Assembly (NCBI GenBank): GCA_932294295.1
Contig: OW028576.1
Location: forward strand, 21,273,227-21,337,226
Length of the DNA stretch: 64,000 nucleotides
Source: Alitta virens
Lineage: Eukaryota > Annelida > Polychaeta > Phyllodocida > Nereididae
Direction: 5' to 3'
The notes under the pieces: generated by a model
Told to the model about the DNA's origin: nothing
Seen by the model: the letters and a program-made list of their open reading frames with translations, nothing else
Database searches by the model: none
Translations under genes and position numbers: made by a program
In this document: piece by piece, positions 1 through 8,587 of the stretch
Layout of the letters: each line of letters opens with the position of its first letter
How positions within the stretch are numbered: the first letter of the stretch is position 1

Positions 1-94
1 AAGAAAACAACGCAACACCGAAGTGAAATACTCTATAATAGCCTTTTGGAAGACTTGGCACAGTTAAATTATCAAGAGTACACAGCCATGTAGG

Positions 95-104
95 AAGTGC
101 ACTT
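95..104. other. 10-bp perfect palindrome (representative)
   Basis: AAGTGCACTT is its own reverse complement and occurs in most monomers. In F it is changed to AAGTACACTT and loses symmetry. Confidence 0.85.
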
Positions 105-166
105 AGCAGTGACATGCCAGACTCACAGACCGCGCCGATTAAGTAGTAAGTTAGGTCCACTTTGCA

Positions 167-180
167 CAGCCAATGAGAGG
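167..180 (+). promoter_or_regulatory. CCAAT box with NF-Y-like flank (representative)
   Basis: CAGCCAATGAGAGG fits the NF-Y pattern (purine-purine-CCAAT-S-R-N-R). CCAAT starts at 170 and CACGTG at 209, a fixed 39-bp step repeated in most monomers. The D1 and C monomers that precede D2 at about 14475, 17169, 52541 and 57126 read CCTAT instead, which would destroy the box. Confidence 0.5.
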
Positions 181-208
181 CAGAGGACGAAGCGTGCATT
201 ATGATAGC

Positions 209-214
209 CACGTG
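209..214. promoter_or_regulatory. CACGTG E-box/G-box motif (representative)
   Basis: The palindrome CACGTG, within CCACGTGG, lies 14 bases before the start of the A monomer. In the reference HOR it precedes A, B, C, D, H and I but reads CCGCGTGG before E, F and G. Known readers of this core are bHLH factors such as USF and MYC/MAX in animals and bZIP/bHLH factors in plants. Binding here is not shown. Confidence 0.6.
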
Positions 215-222
215 GAGCACTC

Positions 223-488
223 GTGCGTAGCGGGGTCAAGTCCGTTGTAGAGGACCAGGATGCTGACAAAAAAACTAACGACAACAACGCAACACCGAAG
301 TAATAGCCTTTTGTAAAGACGTGGCACAGTTAAATTATCAAGAGTACACAGCCATGTAGGAAGTGCACTTAGCAGTGACATGCCAGACTCACAGACCGCG
401 CCGATTAAGCAGTAAGTTAGGTCCACTTAGCACAGCCAATGAGAGGCAAAGGACGAAGCGTGCATTATGATAGCCACGTGGGGCACTC
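223..488 (+). repeat. Reference monomer type A (266 bp)
   Basis: Type A opens every canonical HOR unit. Its marks are CACGTGGAG just before the start, GTCAAGTCC where other types have GTCAAGGCC or GTCAAGGAC, GAGGACCAGG, a run of seven A in GACAAAAAAACTAACG, and the short spacer GAAGTAATAGCC followed by TTTTGTAAAG. Copies start at 223, 2647, 5618, 8588, 10481, 13452, 18567, 21803, 24227, 28843, 31543, 34779, 37203, 39917, 42887, 44777, 46667, 56367 and 63099. This copy also has the rare variants AAGCAGTAAG and GGCAAAGGAC at its 3' end. Confidence 0.92.
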
Positions 489-576
489 GTGCGTAGCGAG
501 GTCAAGGCCGTTGTAGAGGGCCAGGATGCTGACAAGAAAACAAACGACAACAACGCAACACCGAAGTGAAATACTC

Positions 577-582
577 TATAAT
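577..582 (+). other. TATAAT in B/H/I cassette (representative)
   Basis: CTCTATAATAG is present in B, H, I, X and Y monomers only. It resembles a TATA element, but it has no fixed downstream gene and lies in a noncoding satellite, so a promoter role is unsupported. Confidence 0.35.
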
Positions 583-636
583 AGCGTCAGGGAACGACGT
601 GGCATAGTTAAATTATCAAGAGTACAAAAAATGTAG

Positions 637-648
637 TAAGTGCACTTA
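637..648. other. 12-bp perfect palindrome in B monomer (representative)
   Basis: TAAGTGCACTTA is a 12-bp perfect palindrome. B and H monomers have T-A before the core where others have G-A, so only these AT-cassette types carry the extended form. Confidence 0.85.
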
Positions 649-765
649 GCAGTGAGATGCCAGACTCACAGACCGCGCCGATTAAGTAGTAAGTTAGGTC
701 CACTTAGCACAGCCAATGAGAGGCAGAGGACGAAGCGTGCATTATGATAGCCACGTGGGGCACTC

Positions 766-1033
766 GTGCGTAGCGGGGTCAAGGCCGTTGTAGAGGGCTA
801 GGATGCTGACAAGAAAACAAACGACAACAACGCAACACCGAAGTGTAATAGCCTTTTGGAACGACGTGGCACAGTTAAATTATCTAAAGTACACAGCCAT
901 GTAGGAAGTGCACTTAGCAGTGACATGCCAGACTCACAGACCGTGCCGATTAAGTAGTAAGTTAGGTCCACTTAGCACAGCCAATGAGAGGCAGAGGACG
1001 AAGCGTGCATTATGATAGCCACGTGGGGCACTC
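766..1033 (+). repeat. Reference monomer type C (268 bp)
   Basis: Type C follows B. It has GGCTAGG in place of GGCCAGG, TTATCTAAAG, and ACCGTGCCG. A C' form (for example 3190-3457) has TTATCAAGAG and ACCGCGCCG and is the member found in the extra C'-B' pair of 11-mer units. Confidence 0.91.
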
Positions 1034-1299
1034 GTGCGTAGCGGGGTCAAGGCCGTTGTAGAGGGCCAGGATGCTGACAAAAAAACTAACGACAACAACG
1101 CAACACCGAAGTAATAGCCTTTTGTAAAGACGTGGCACAGTTAAATTATCAATAGTACACAGCCATGTAGGAAGTGCACTTAGCAGTGACATGCCAGACT
1201 CACAGACCGCGCCGATTAAGTAGTAAGTTAGGTCCAATTAGCGCAGCCAATGAGAGGCAGAGGACGAAGCGTGCATTATGATAGCCGCGTGGGGCACTC
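1034..1299 (+). repeat. Reference monomer type D (266 bp)
   Basis: Type D shares the seven-A tract and the short TAATAGCCTTTTGTAAAG segment with type A but has GTCAAGGCC, TTATCAATAGTAC and GGTCCAATTAGCGC. It looks like an A-related monomer whose 3' end leads into the E-F-G group. Variants D1 (14263, 16956, 48823) and D2 (14529, 17222, 52595, 57178) are confined to the variant zones and their borders. Confidence 0.9.
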
Positions 1300-1567
1300 G
1301 TGCGTAGCGGGGTCAAGGCCGTTGTAGAGGGCCAGGATGCTGACAAGAAAACAAACGACAACAACGCAACACCGAAGTGTAATAGCCTTTTGGAACGACG
1401 TGGCACAGTTAAATTATCTAAAGTACACAGCCATGTAGGAAGTGCACTTAGCAGTGACATGCCAGACTCACAGACCGCGCCGATTAAGTAGTAAGTTAGG
1501 TCCACTTAGCGCAGCCAATGAGAGGCAGAGGACAAAGCGTGCATTATGATAGCCGCGTGGGGCACTC
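1300..1567 (+). repeat. Reference monomer type E (268 bp)
   Basis: Type E has GTCAAGGCC, GGCCAGG, TTATCTAAAG, CAGTGACATG and ACCGCGCCG, ends with CTTAGCGCAGCC and GGACAAAGCG, and is preceded by GCCGCGTGG, which breaks the CACGTG motif. I counted 60 C, 76 G and 16 CpG in this 268-bp copy. E and F differ by only about four substitutions and one single-base indel. Confidence 0.91.
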
Positions 1568-1834
1568 GTGCGTAGCGGGGTCAAGGACGTTGTAGAGGGC
1601 CAGGATGCTGACAAGAAAACAAACGACAACAACGCAACACCGAAGTGTAATAGCCTTTTGGAACGACGTGGCACAGTTAAATTATCTAAAGTACACAGCC
1701 ATGTAGGAAGTACACTTAGCATGACATGCCAGACTTACAGACCGTGCCGATTAAGTAGTAAGTTAGGTCCACTTAGCGCAGCCAATGAGAGGCAGAGGAC
1801 AAAGCGTGCATTATGATAGCCGCGTGGGGCACTC
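1568..1834 (+). repeat. Reference monomer type F (267 bp)
   Basis: Type F has GTCAAGGAC, GAAGTACACTTAGCATGACATG (one base shorter than E and with the GTGCAC palindrome changed to GTACAC) and CTTACAGACCGTGCC. It is preceded by GCCGCGTGG. F is the type most often missing or fused in shortened units. Confidence 0.9.
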
Positions 1835-2102
1835 GTGCGTAGCGGGGTCAAGGACGTTGTAGAGGGCCAGGATGCTGACAAGAAAACAAACGACAACAAC
1901 GCAACACCGAAGTGTAATAGCCTTTTGGAACGACGTGGCACAGTTAAATTATCTAAAGTACACAGCCATGTAGGAAGTGCACTTAGCATTGACATGCCAG
2001 ACTTACAGACCGTGCCGATTAAGTAGTAAGTTACGTCCACTTAGCGCAGCCAATGAGAGGCAGAGGACGAAGCGTGCATTATGATAGCCACGTGGGGCAC
2101 TC
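1835..2102 (+). repeat. Reference monomer type G (268 bp)
   Basis: Type G has GTCAAGGAC, TTAGCATTGACATG, CTTACAGACCGTGCC and GTTACGTCC near its 3' end, where most types have GTTAGGTCC. It is preceded by GCCGCGTGG and followed by an intact CACGTG. Confidence 0.9.
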
Positions 2103-2379
2103 GTGCGTAGCGGGGTCAAGGCCGTTTTAGAGGGCCAGGATGCTGACAAGAAAACAAACGACAACAACGCAACACCGAAGTGAAATACTCTATAATAGCG
2201 TCAGGGAACGACGTGGCACAGTTAAATTATCAAGAGTACAAAAAATGTAGTAAGTGCACTTAGCAGTGAGATGCCAGACTCACAGACCGCGCCGATTAAG
2301 TAGTAAGTTAGGTCCACTTTGCACAGCCAATGAGAGGCAGAGGACGAAGCGTGAATTATGATAGCCACGTGGGGCACTC
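2103..2379 (+). repeat. Reference monomer type H (277 bp)
   Basis: Type H has GCCGTTTTAG, the same TATAAT-containing cassette as B, a six-A tract before TGTAGTAAG, CACAGTT instead of B's CATAGTT, CTTTGCACAGCC and GTGAATTATG instead of GTGCATTATG. It is a second 277-bp type at a fixed HOR position, five monomers after C. Confidence 0.91.
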
Positions 2380-2646
2380 GTGCGTAGCGGGGTCAAGGCC
2401 GTTGTAGAAGGCCAGGATGCTGAAAAGAAAACAACGCAACACCGAAGTGAAATACTCTATAATAGCCTTTTGGAGGACTTGGCACAGTTAAATTATCAAG
2501 AGTACACAGCCATGTAGGAAGTGCACTTAGCAGTGACATGCCAGACTCACAGACCGCGCCGATTAAGTAGTAAGTTAGGTCCACTTTGCACAGCCAATGA
2601 GAGGCAGAGGACGAAGCGTGCATTATGATAGCCACGTGGAGCACTC
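2380..2646 (+). repeat. Reference monomer type I (267 bp), recombinant-looking
   Basis: Type I has TAGAAGGCC, TGAAAAGAAAACAACGC (about 10 bases shorter than other types, within an ACAAC-rich stretch), then the 5' half of the B/H cassette (GAAATACTCTATAATAG) joined to the CCTTTTGGA segment of the C/E types, then GACTTGG. It therefore appears mosaic. This copy has GGAGGACTTGG, a variant shared by the 9-mer and 8-mer units (223, 18567, 21803, 31543, 34779) and not by the 11-mers (GGAAGACTTGG). Confidence 0.88.
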
Positions 2647-5617
2647 GTGCGTAGCGGGGTCAAGTCCGTTGTAGAGGACCAGGATGCTGACAAAAAAACT
2701 AACGACAACAACGCAACACCGAAGTAATAGCCTTTTGTAAAGACGTGGCACAGTTAAATTATCAAGAGTACACAGCCATGTAGGAAGTGCACTTAGCAGT
2801 GACATGCCAGACTCACAGACCGCGCCGATTAAGTAGTAAGTTAGGTCCACTTAGCACAGCCAATGAGAGGCAGAGGACGAAGCGTGCATTATGATAGCCA
2901 CGTGGGGCACTCGTGCGTAGCGAGGTCAAGGCCGTTGTAGAGGGCCAGGATGCTGACAAGAAAACAAACGACAACAACGCAACACCGAAGTGAAATACTC
3001 TATAATAGCGTCAGGGAACGACGTGGCATAGTTAAATTATCAAGAGTACAAAAAATGTAGTAAGTGCACTTAGCAGTGAGATGCCAGACTCACAGACCGC
3101 GCCGATTAAGTAGTAAGTTAGGTCCACTTAGCACAGCCAATGAGAGGCAGAGGACGAAGCGTGCATTACGATAGCCACGTGGGGCACTCGTGCGTAGCGG
3201 GGTCAAGGCCGTTGTAGAGGGCTAGGATGCTGACAAGAAAACAAACGACAACAACGCAACACCGAAGTGTAATAGCCTTTTGGAACGACGTGGCACAGTT
3301 AAATTATCAAGAGTACACAGCCATGTAGGAAGTGCACTTAGCAGTGACATGCCAGACTCACAGACCGCGCCGATTAAGTAGTAAGTTAGGTCCACTTAGC
3401 ACAGCCAATGAGAGGCAGAGGACGAAGCGTGCATTATGATAGCCACGTGGGGCACTCGTGCGTAGCGAGGTCAAGGCCGTTGTAGAGGGCCAGGATGCTG
3501 ACAAGAAAACAAACGACAACAACGCAACACCGAAGTGAAATACTCTATAATAGCGTCAGGGAACGACGTGGCATAGTTAAATTATCAAGAGTACAAAAAA
3601 AATGTAGTAAGTGCACTTAGCAGTGAGATGCCAGACTCACAGACCGCGCCGATTAAGTAGTAAGTTAGGTCCACTTAGCACAGCCAATGAGAGGCAGAGG
3701 ACGAAGCGTGCATTATGATAGCCACGTGGGGCACTCGTGCGTAGCGGGGTCAAGGCCGTTGTAGAGGGCTAGGATGCTGACAAGAAAACAAACGACAACA
3801 ACGCAACACCGAAGTGTAATAGCCTTTTGGAACGACGTGGCACAGTTAAATTATCTAAAGTACACAGCCATGTAGGAAGTGCACTTAGCAGTGACATGCC
3901 AGACTCACAGACCGTGCCGATTAAGTAGTAAGTTAGGTCCACTTAGCACAGCCAATGAGAGGCAGAGGACGAAGCGTGCATTATGATAGCCACGTGGGGC
4001 ACTCGTGCGTAGCGGGGTCAAGGCCGTTGTAGAGGGCCAGGATGCTGACAAAAAAACTAACGACAACAACGCAACACCGAAGTAATAGCCTTTTGTAAAG
4101 ACGTGGCACAGTTAAATTATCAATAGTACACAGCCATGTAGGAAGTGCACTTAGCAGTGACATGCCAGACTCACAGACCGCGCCGATTAAGTAGTAAGTT
4201 AGGTCCAATTAGCGCAGCCAATGAGAGGCAGAGGACGAAGCGTGCATTATGATAGCCGCGTGGGGCACTCGTGCGTAGCGGGGTCAAGGCCGTTGTAGAG
4301 GGCCAGGATGCTGACAAGAAAACAAACGACAACAACGCAACACCGAAGTGTAATAGCCTTTTGGAACGACGTGGCACAGTTAAATTATCTAAAGTACACA
4401 GCCATGTAGGAAGTGCACTTAGCAGTGACATGCCAGACTCACAGACCGCGCCGATTAAGTAGTAAGTTAGGTCCACTTAGCGCAGCCAATGAGAGGCAGA
4501 GGACAAAGCGTGCATTATGATAGCCACGTGGGGCACTCGTGCGTAGCGGGGTCAAGGACGTTGTAGAGGGCCAGGATGCTGACAAGAAAACAAACGACAA
4601 CAACGCAACACCGAAGTGTAATAGCCTTTTGGAACGACGTGGCACAGTTAAATTATCTAAAGTACACAGCCATGTAGGAAGTACACTTAGCATGACATGC
4701 CAGACTTACAGACCGTGCCGATTAAGTAGTAAGTTAGGTCCACTTAGCGCAGCCAATGAGAGGCAGAGGACAAAGCGTGCATTATGATAGCCGCGTGGGG
4801 CACTCGTGCGTAGCGGGGTCAAGGACGTTGTAGAGGGCCAGGATGCTGACAAGAAAACAAACGACAACAACGCAACACCGAAGTGTAATAGCCTTTTGGA
4901 ACGACGTGGCACAGTTAAATTATCTAAAGTACACAGCCATGTAGGAAGTGCACTTAGCATTGACATGCCAGACTTACAGACCGTGCCGATTAAGTAGTAA
5001 GTTACGTCCACTTAGCGCAGCCAATGAGAGGCAGAGGACGAAGCGTGCATTATGATAGCCACGTGGGGCACTCGTGCGTAGCGGGGTCAAGGCCGTTTTA
5101 GAGGGCCAGGATGCTGACAAGAAAACAAACGACAACAACGCAACACCGAAGTGAAATACTCTATAATAGCGTCAGGGAACGACGTGGCACAGTTAAATTA
5201 TCAAGAGTACAAAAAATGTAGTAAGTGCACTTAGCAGTGAGATGCCAGACTCACAGACCGCGCCGATTAAGTAGTAAGTTAGGTCCACTTTGCACAGCCA
5301 ATGAGAGGCAGAGGACGAAGCGTGAATTATGATAGCCACGTGGGGCACTCGTGCGTAGCGGGGTCAAGGCCGTTGTAGAAGGCCAGGATGCTGAAAAGAA
5401 AACAACGCAACACCGAAGTGAAATACTCTATAATAGCCTTTTGGAAGACTTGGCACAGTTAAATTATCAAGAGTACACAGCCATGTAGGAAGTGCACTTA
5501 GCAGTGACATGCCAGACTCACAGACCGCGCCGATTAAGTAGTAAGTTAGGTCCACTTTGCACAGCCAATGAGAGGCAGAGGACGAAGCGTGCATTATGAT
5601 AGCCACGTGGAGCACTC
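2647..5617 (+). repeat. HOR unit 2: 11-mer, 2971 bp
   Basis: Order A-B-C'-B'-C-D-E-F-G-H-I. It equals the 9-mer plus an inserted pair of 268 and 279 bp (547 bp). B' (3458-3736) has an eight-A tract. The F monomer here is preceded by CACGTG (near 4528) where other copies read CCGCGTGG. Confidence 0.93.
3595..3602 (+). other. Eight-A tract of B' monomer (representative)
   Basis: B' monomers in 11-mer and expanded units (3458, 6428, 9934, 11292, 25038, 26130, 38014, 40727) have eight A before TGTAGTAAG. Ordinary B and H have six. The two extra bases account for 279 against 277 bp. Confidence 0.85.
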
Positions 5618-8587
5618 GTGCGTAGCGGGGTCAAGTCCGTTGTAGAGGACCAGGATGCTGACAAAAAAACTAACGACAACAACGCAACACCGAAGTAATA
5701 GCCTTTTGTAAAGACGTGGCACAGTTAAATTATCAAGAGTACACAGCCATGTAGGAAGTGCACTTAGCAGTGACATGCAGACTCACAGACCGCGCCGATT
5801 AAGTAGTAAGTTAGGTCCACTTAGCACAGCCAATGAGAGGCAGAGGACGAAGCGTGCATTATGATAGCCACGTGGGGCACTCGTGCGTAGCGAGGTCAAG
5901 GCCGTTGTAGAGGGCCAGGATGCTGACAAGAAAACAAACGACAACAACGCAACACCGAAGTGAAATACTCTATAATAGCGTCAGGGAACGACGTGGCATA
6001 GTTAAATTATCAAGAGTACAAAAAATGTAGTAAGTGCACTTAGCAGTGAGATGCCAGACTCACAGACCGCGCCGATTAAGTAGTAAGTTAGGTCCACTTA
6101 GCACAGCCAATGAGAGGCAGAGGACGAAGCGTGCATTATGATAGCCACGTGGGGCACTCGTGCGTAGCGGGGTCAAGGCCGTTGTAGAGGGCTAGGATGC
6201 TGACAAGAAAACAAACGACAACAACGCAACACCGAAGTGTAATAGCCTTTTGGAACGACGTGGCACAGTTAAATTATCAAGAGTACACAGCCATGTAGGA
6301 AGTGCACTTAGCAGTGACATGCCAGACTCACAGACCGCGCCGATTAAGTAGTAAGTTAGGTCCACTTAGCACAGCCAATGAGAGGCAGAGGACGAAGCGT
6401 GCATTATGATAGCCACGTGGGGCACTCGTGCGTAGCGAGGTCAAGGCCGTTGTAGAGGGCCAGGATGCTGACAAGAAAACAAACGACAACAACGCAACAC
6501 CGAAGTGAAATACTCTATAATAGCGTCAGGGAACGACGTGGCATAGTTAAATTATCAAGAGTACAAAAAAAATGTAGTAAGTGCACTTAGCAGTGAGATG
6601 CCAGACTCACAGACCGCGCCGATTAAGTAGTAAGTTAGGTCCACTTAGCACAGCCAATGAGAGGCAGAGGACGAAGCGTGCATTATGATAGCCACGTGGG
6701 GCACTCGTGCGTAGCGGGGTCAAGGCCGTTGTAGAGGGCTAGGATGCTGACAAGAAAACAAACGACAACAACGCAACACCGAAGTGTAATAGCCTTTTGG
6801 AACGACGTGGCACAGTTAAATTATCTAAAGTACACAGCCATGTAGGAAGTGCACTTAGCAGTGACATGCCAGACTCACAGACCGTGCCGATTAAGTAGTA
6901 AGTTAGGTCCACTTAGCACAGCCAATGAGAGGCAGAGGACGAAGCGTGCATTATGATAGCCACGTGGGGCACTCGTGCGTAGCGGGGTCAAGGCCGTTGT
7001 AGAGGGCCAGGATGCTGACAAAAAAACTAACGACAACAACGCAACACCGAAGTAATAGCCTTTTGTAAAGACGTGGCACAGTTAAATTATCAATAGTACA
7101 CAGCCATGTAGGAAGTGCACTTAGCAGTGACATGCCAGACTCACAGACCGCGCCGATTAAGTAGTAAGTTAGGTCCAATTAGCGCAGCCAATGAGAGGCA
7201 GAGGACGAAGCGTGCATTATGATAGCCGCGTGGGGCACTCGTGCGTAGCGGGGTCAAGGCCGTTGTAGAGGGCCAGGATGCTGACAAGAAAACAAACGAC
7301 AACAACGCAACACCGAAGTGTAATAGCCTTTTGGAACGACGTGGCACAGTTAAATTATCTAAAGTACACAGCCATGTAGGAAGTGCACTTAGCAGTGACA
7401 TGCCAGACTCACAGACCGCGCCGATTAAGTAGTAAGTTAGGTCCACTTAGCGCAGCCAATGAGAGGCAGAGGACAAAGCGTGCATTATGATAGCCGCGTG
7501 GGGCACTCGTGCGTAGCGGGGTCAAGGACGTTGTAGAGGGCCAGGATGCTGACAAGAAAACAAACGACAACAACGCAACACCGAAGTGTAATAGCCTTTT
7601 GGAACGACGTGGCACAGTTAAATTATCTAAAGTACACAGCCATGTAGGAAGTACACTTAGCATGACATGCCAGACTTACAGACCGTGCCGATTAAGTAGT
7701 AAGTTAGGTCCACTTAGCGCAGCCAATGAGAGGCAGAGGACAAAGCGTGCATTATGATAGCCGCGTGGGGCACTCGTGCGTAGCGGGGTCAAGGACGTTG
7801 TAGAGGGCCAGGATGCTGACAAGAAAACAAACGACAACAACGCAACACCGAAGTGTAATAGCCTTTTGGAACGACGTGGCACAGTTAAATTATCTAAAGT
7901 ACACAGCCATGTAGGAAGTGCACTTAGCATTGACATGCCAGACTTACAGACCGTGCCGATTAAGTAGTAAGTTACGTCCACTTAGCGCAGCCAATGAGAG
8001 GCAGAGGACGAAGCGTGCATTATGATAGCCACGTGGGGCACTCGTGCGTAGCGGGGTCAAGGCCGTTTTAGAGGGCCAGGATGCTGACAAGAAAACAAAC
8101 GACAACAACGCAACACCGAAGTGAAATACTCTATAATAGCGTCAGGGAACGACGTGGCACAGTTAAATTATCAAGAGTACAAAAAATGTAGTAAGTGCAC
8201 TTAGCAGTGAGATGCCAGACTCACAGACCGCGCCGATTAAGTAGTAAGTTAGGTCCACTTTGCACAGCCAATGAGAGGCAGAGGACGAAGCGTGAATTAT
8301 GATAGCCACGTGGGGCACTCGTGCGTAGCGGGGTCAAGGCCGTTGTAGAAGGCCAGGATGCTGAAAAGAAAACAACGCAACACCGAAGTGAAATACTCTA
8401 TAATAGCCTTTTGGAAGACTTGGCACAGTTAAATTATCAAGAGTACACAGCCATGTAGGAAGTGCACTTAGCAGTGACATGCCAGACTCACAGACCGCGC
8501 CGATTAAGTAGTAAGTTAGGTCCACTTTGCACAGCCAATGAGAGGCAGAGGACGAAGCGTGCATTATGATAGCCACGTGGAGCACTC
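5618..8587 (+). repeat. HOR unit 3: 11-mer, 2970 bp
   Basis: Same order as unit 2 but one base shorter: GACATGCCAG reads GACATGCAG near 5776 in the A monomer. The same deletion recurs in the unit at 39917-42886, linking the two by common descent. Confidence 0.93.

Larger units (their letters stand above)
1..222 (+). repeat. Partial I-type monomer at left edge
   Basis: Position 1 corresponds to position 2425 of the next I monomer (offset 2424). It carries the I-type GAAGACTTGG and CTTTGCACAGCC variants and ends just before the A monomer at 223. The array therefore continues to the left of the window. Confidence 0.93.
489..765 (+). repeat. Reference monomer type B (277 bp)
   Basis: Type B is marked by GCGAGGTC at its start, an AT-rich cassette with CTCTATAATAGCGTCAGGG in place of the TAATAGCCTTTTGG of other types, CATAGTT, a six-A tract before TGTAGTAAG, and GAGATGCC. 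The cassette makes it about 9-10 bp longer than the 266-268-bp types. A B' form with eight A is 279 bp. Confidence 0.92.
223..2646 (+). repeat. HOR unit 1: canonical 9-mer, 2424 bp
   Basis: Order A-B-C-D-E-F-G-H-I with monomer lengths 266, 277, 268, 266, 268, 267, 268, 277 and 267. It shares rare variants with the 9-mers at 21803-24226 and 34779-37202, so the three are close relatives despite 21.6 and 34.6 kb of separation. Confidence 0.93.

Noticed and set aside
577..582. Bacterial-type promoter from TATAAT, or from TTGACA in G monomers (TTAGCATTGACATG)
   Set aside because: The two hexamers are never at about 17 bp from each other in one monomer, and nothing suggests a bacterial genome.
1300..1491. 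Plus-strand open reading frame of 63 or 82 codons starting at GTG
   Set aside because: It starts at the monomer anchor and its end differs only because F lacks one base (the 82-codon form). No start context, codon bias or recognisable domain.
1200..1505. Minus-strand open reading frame of 101 codons, repeated many times with hydrophobic content
   Set aside because: It is longer than one monomer, overlaps the next copy of itself, and its length and frame change with each 266-, 268- or 277-bp step. Changes between monomers are not biased toward silent sites. It is a by-product of repeat homogeneity.
223..2646. A protein with tandem repeats encoded by the HOR (2424 is divisible by three)
   Set aside because: Stops interrupt all frames within each monomer, and most other unit lengths are not multiples of three.
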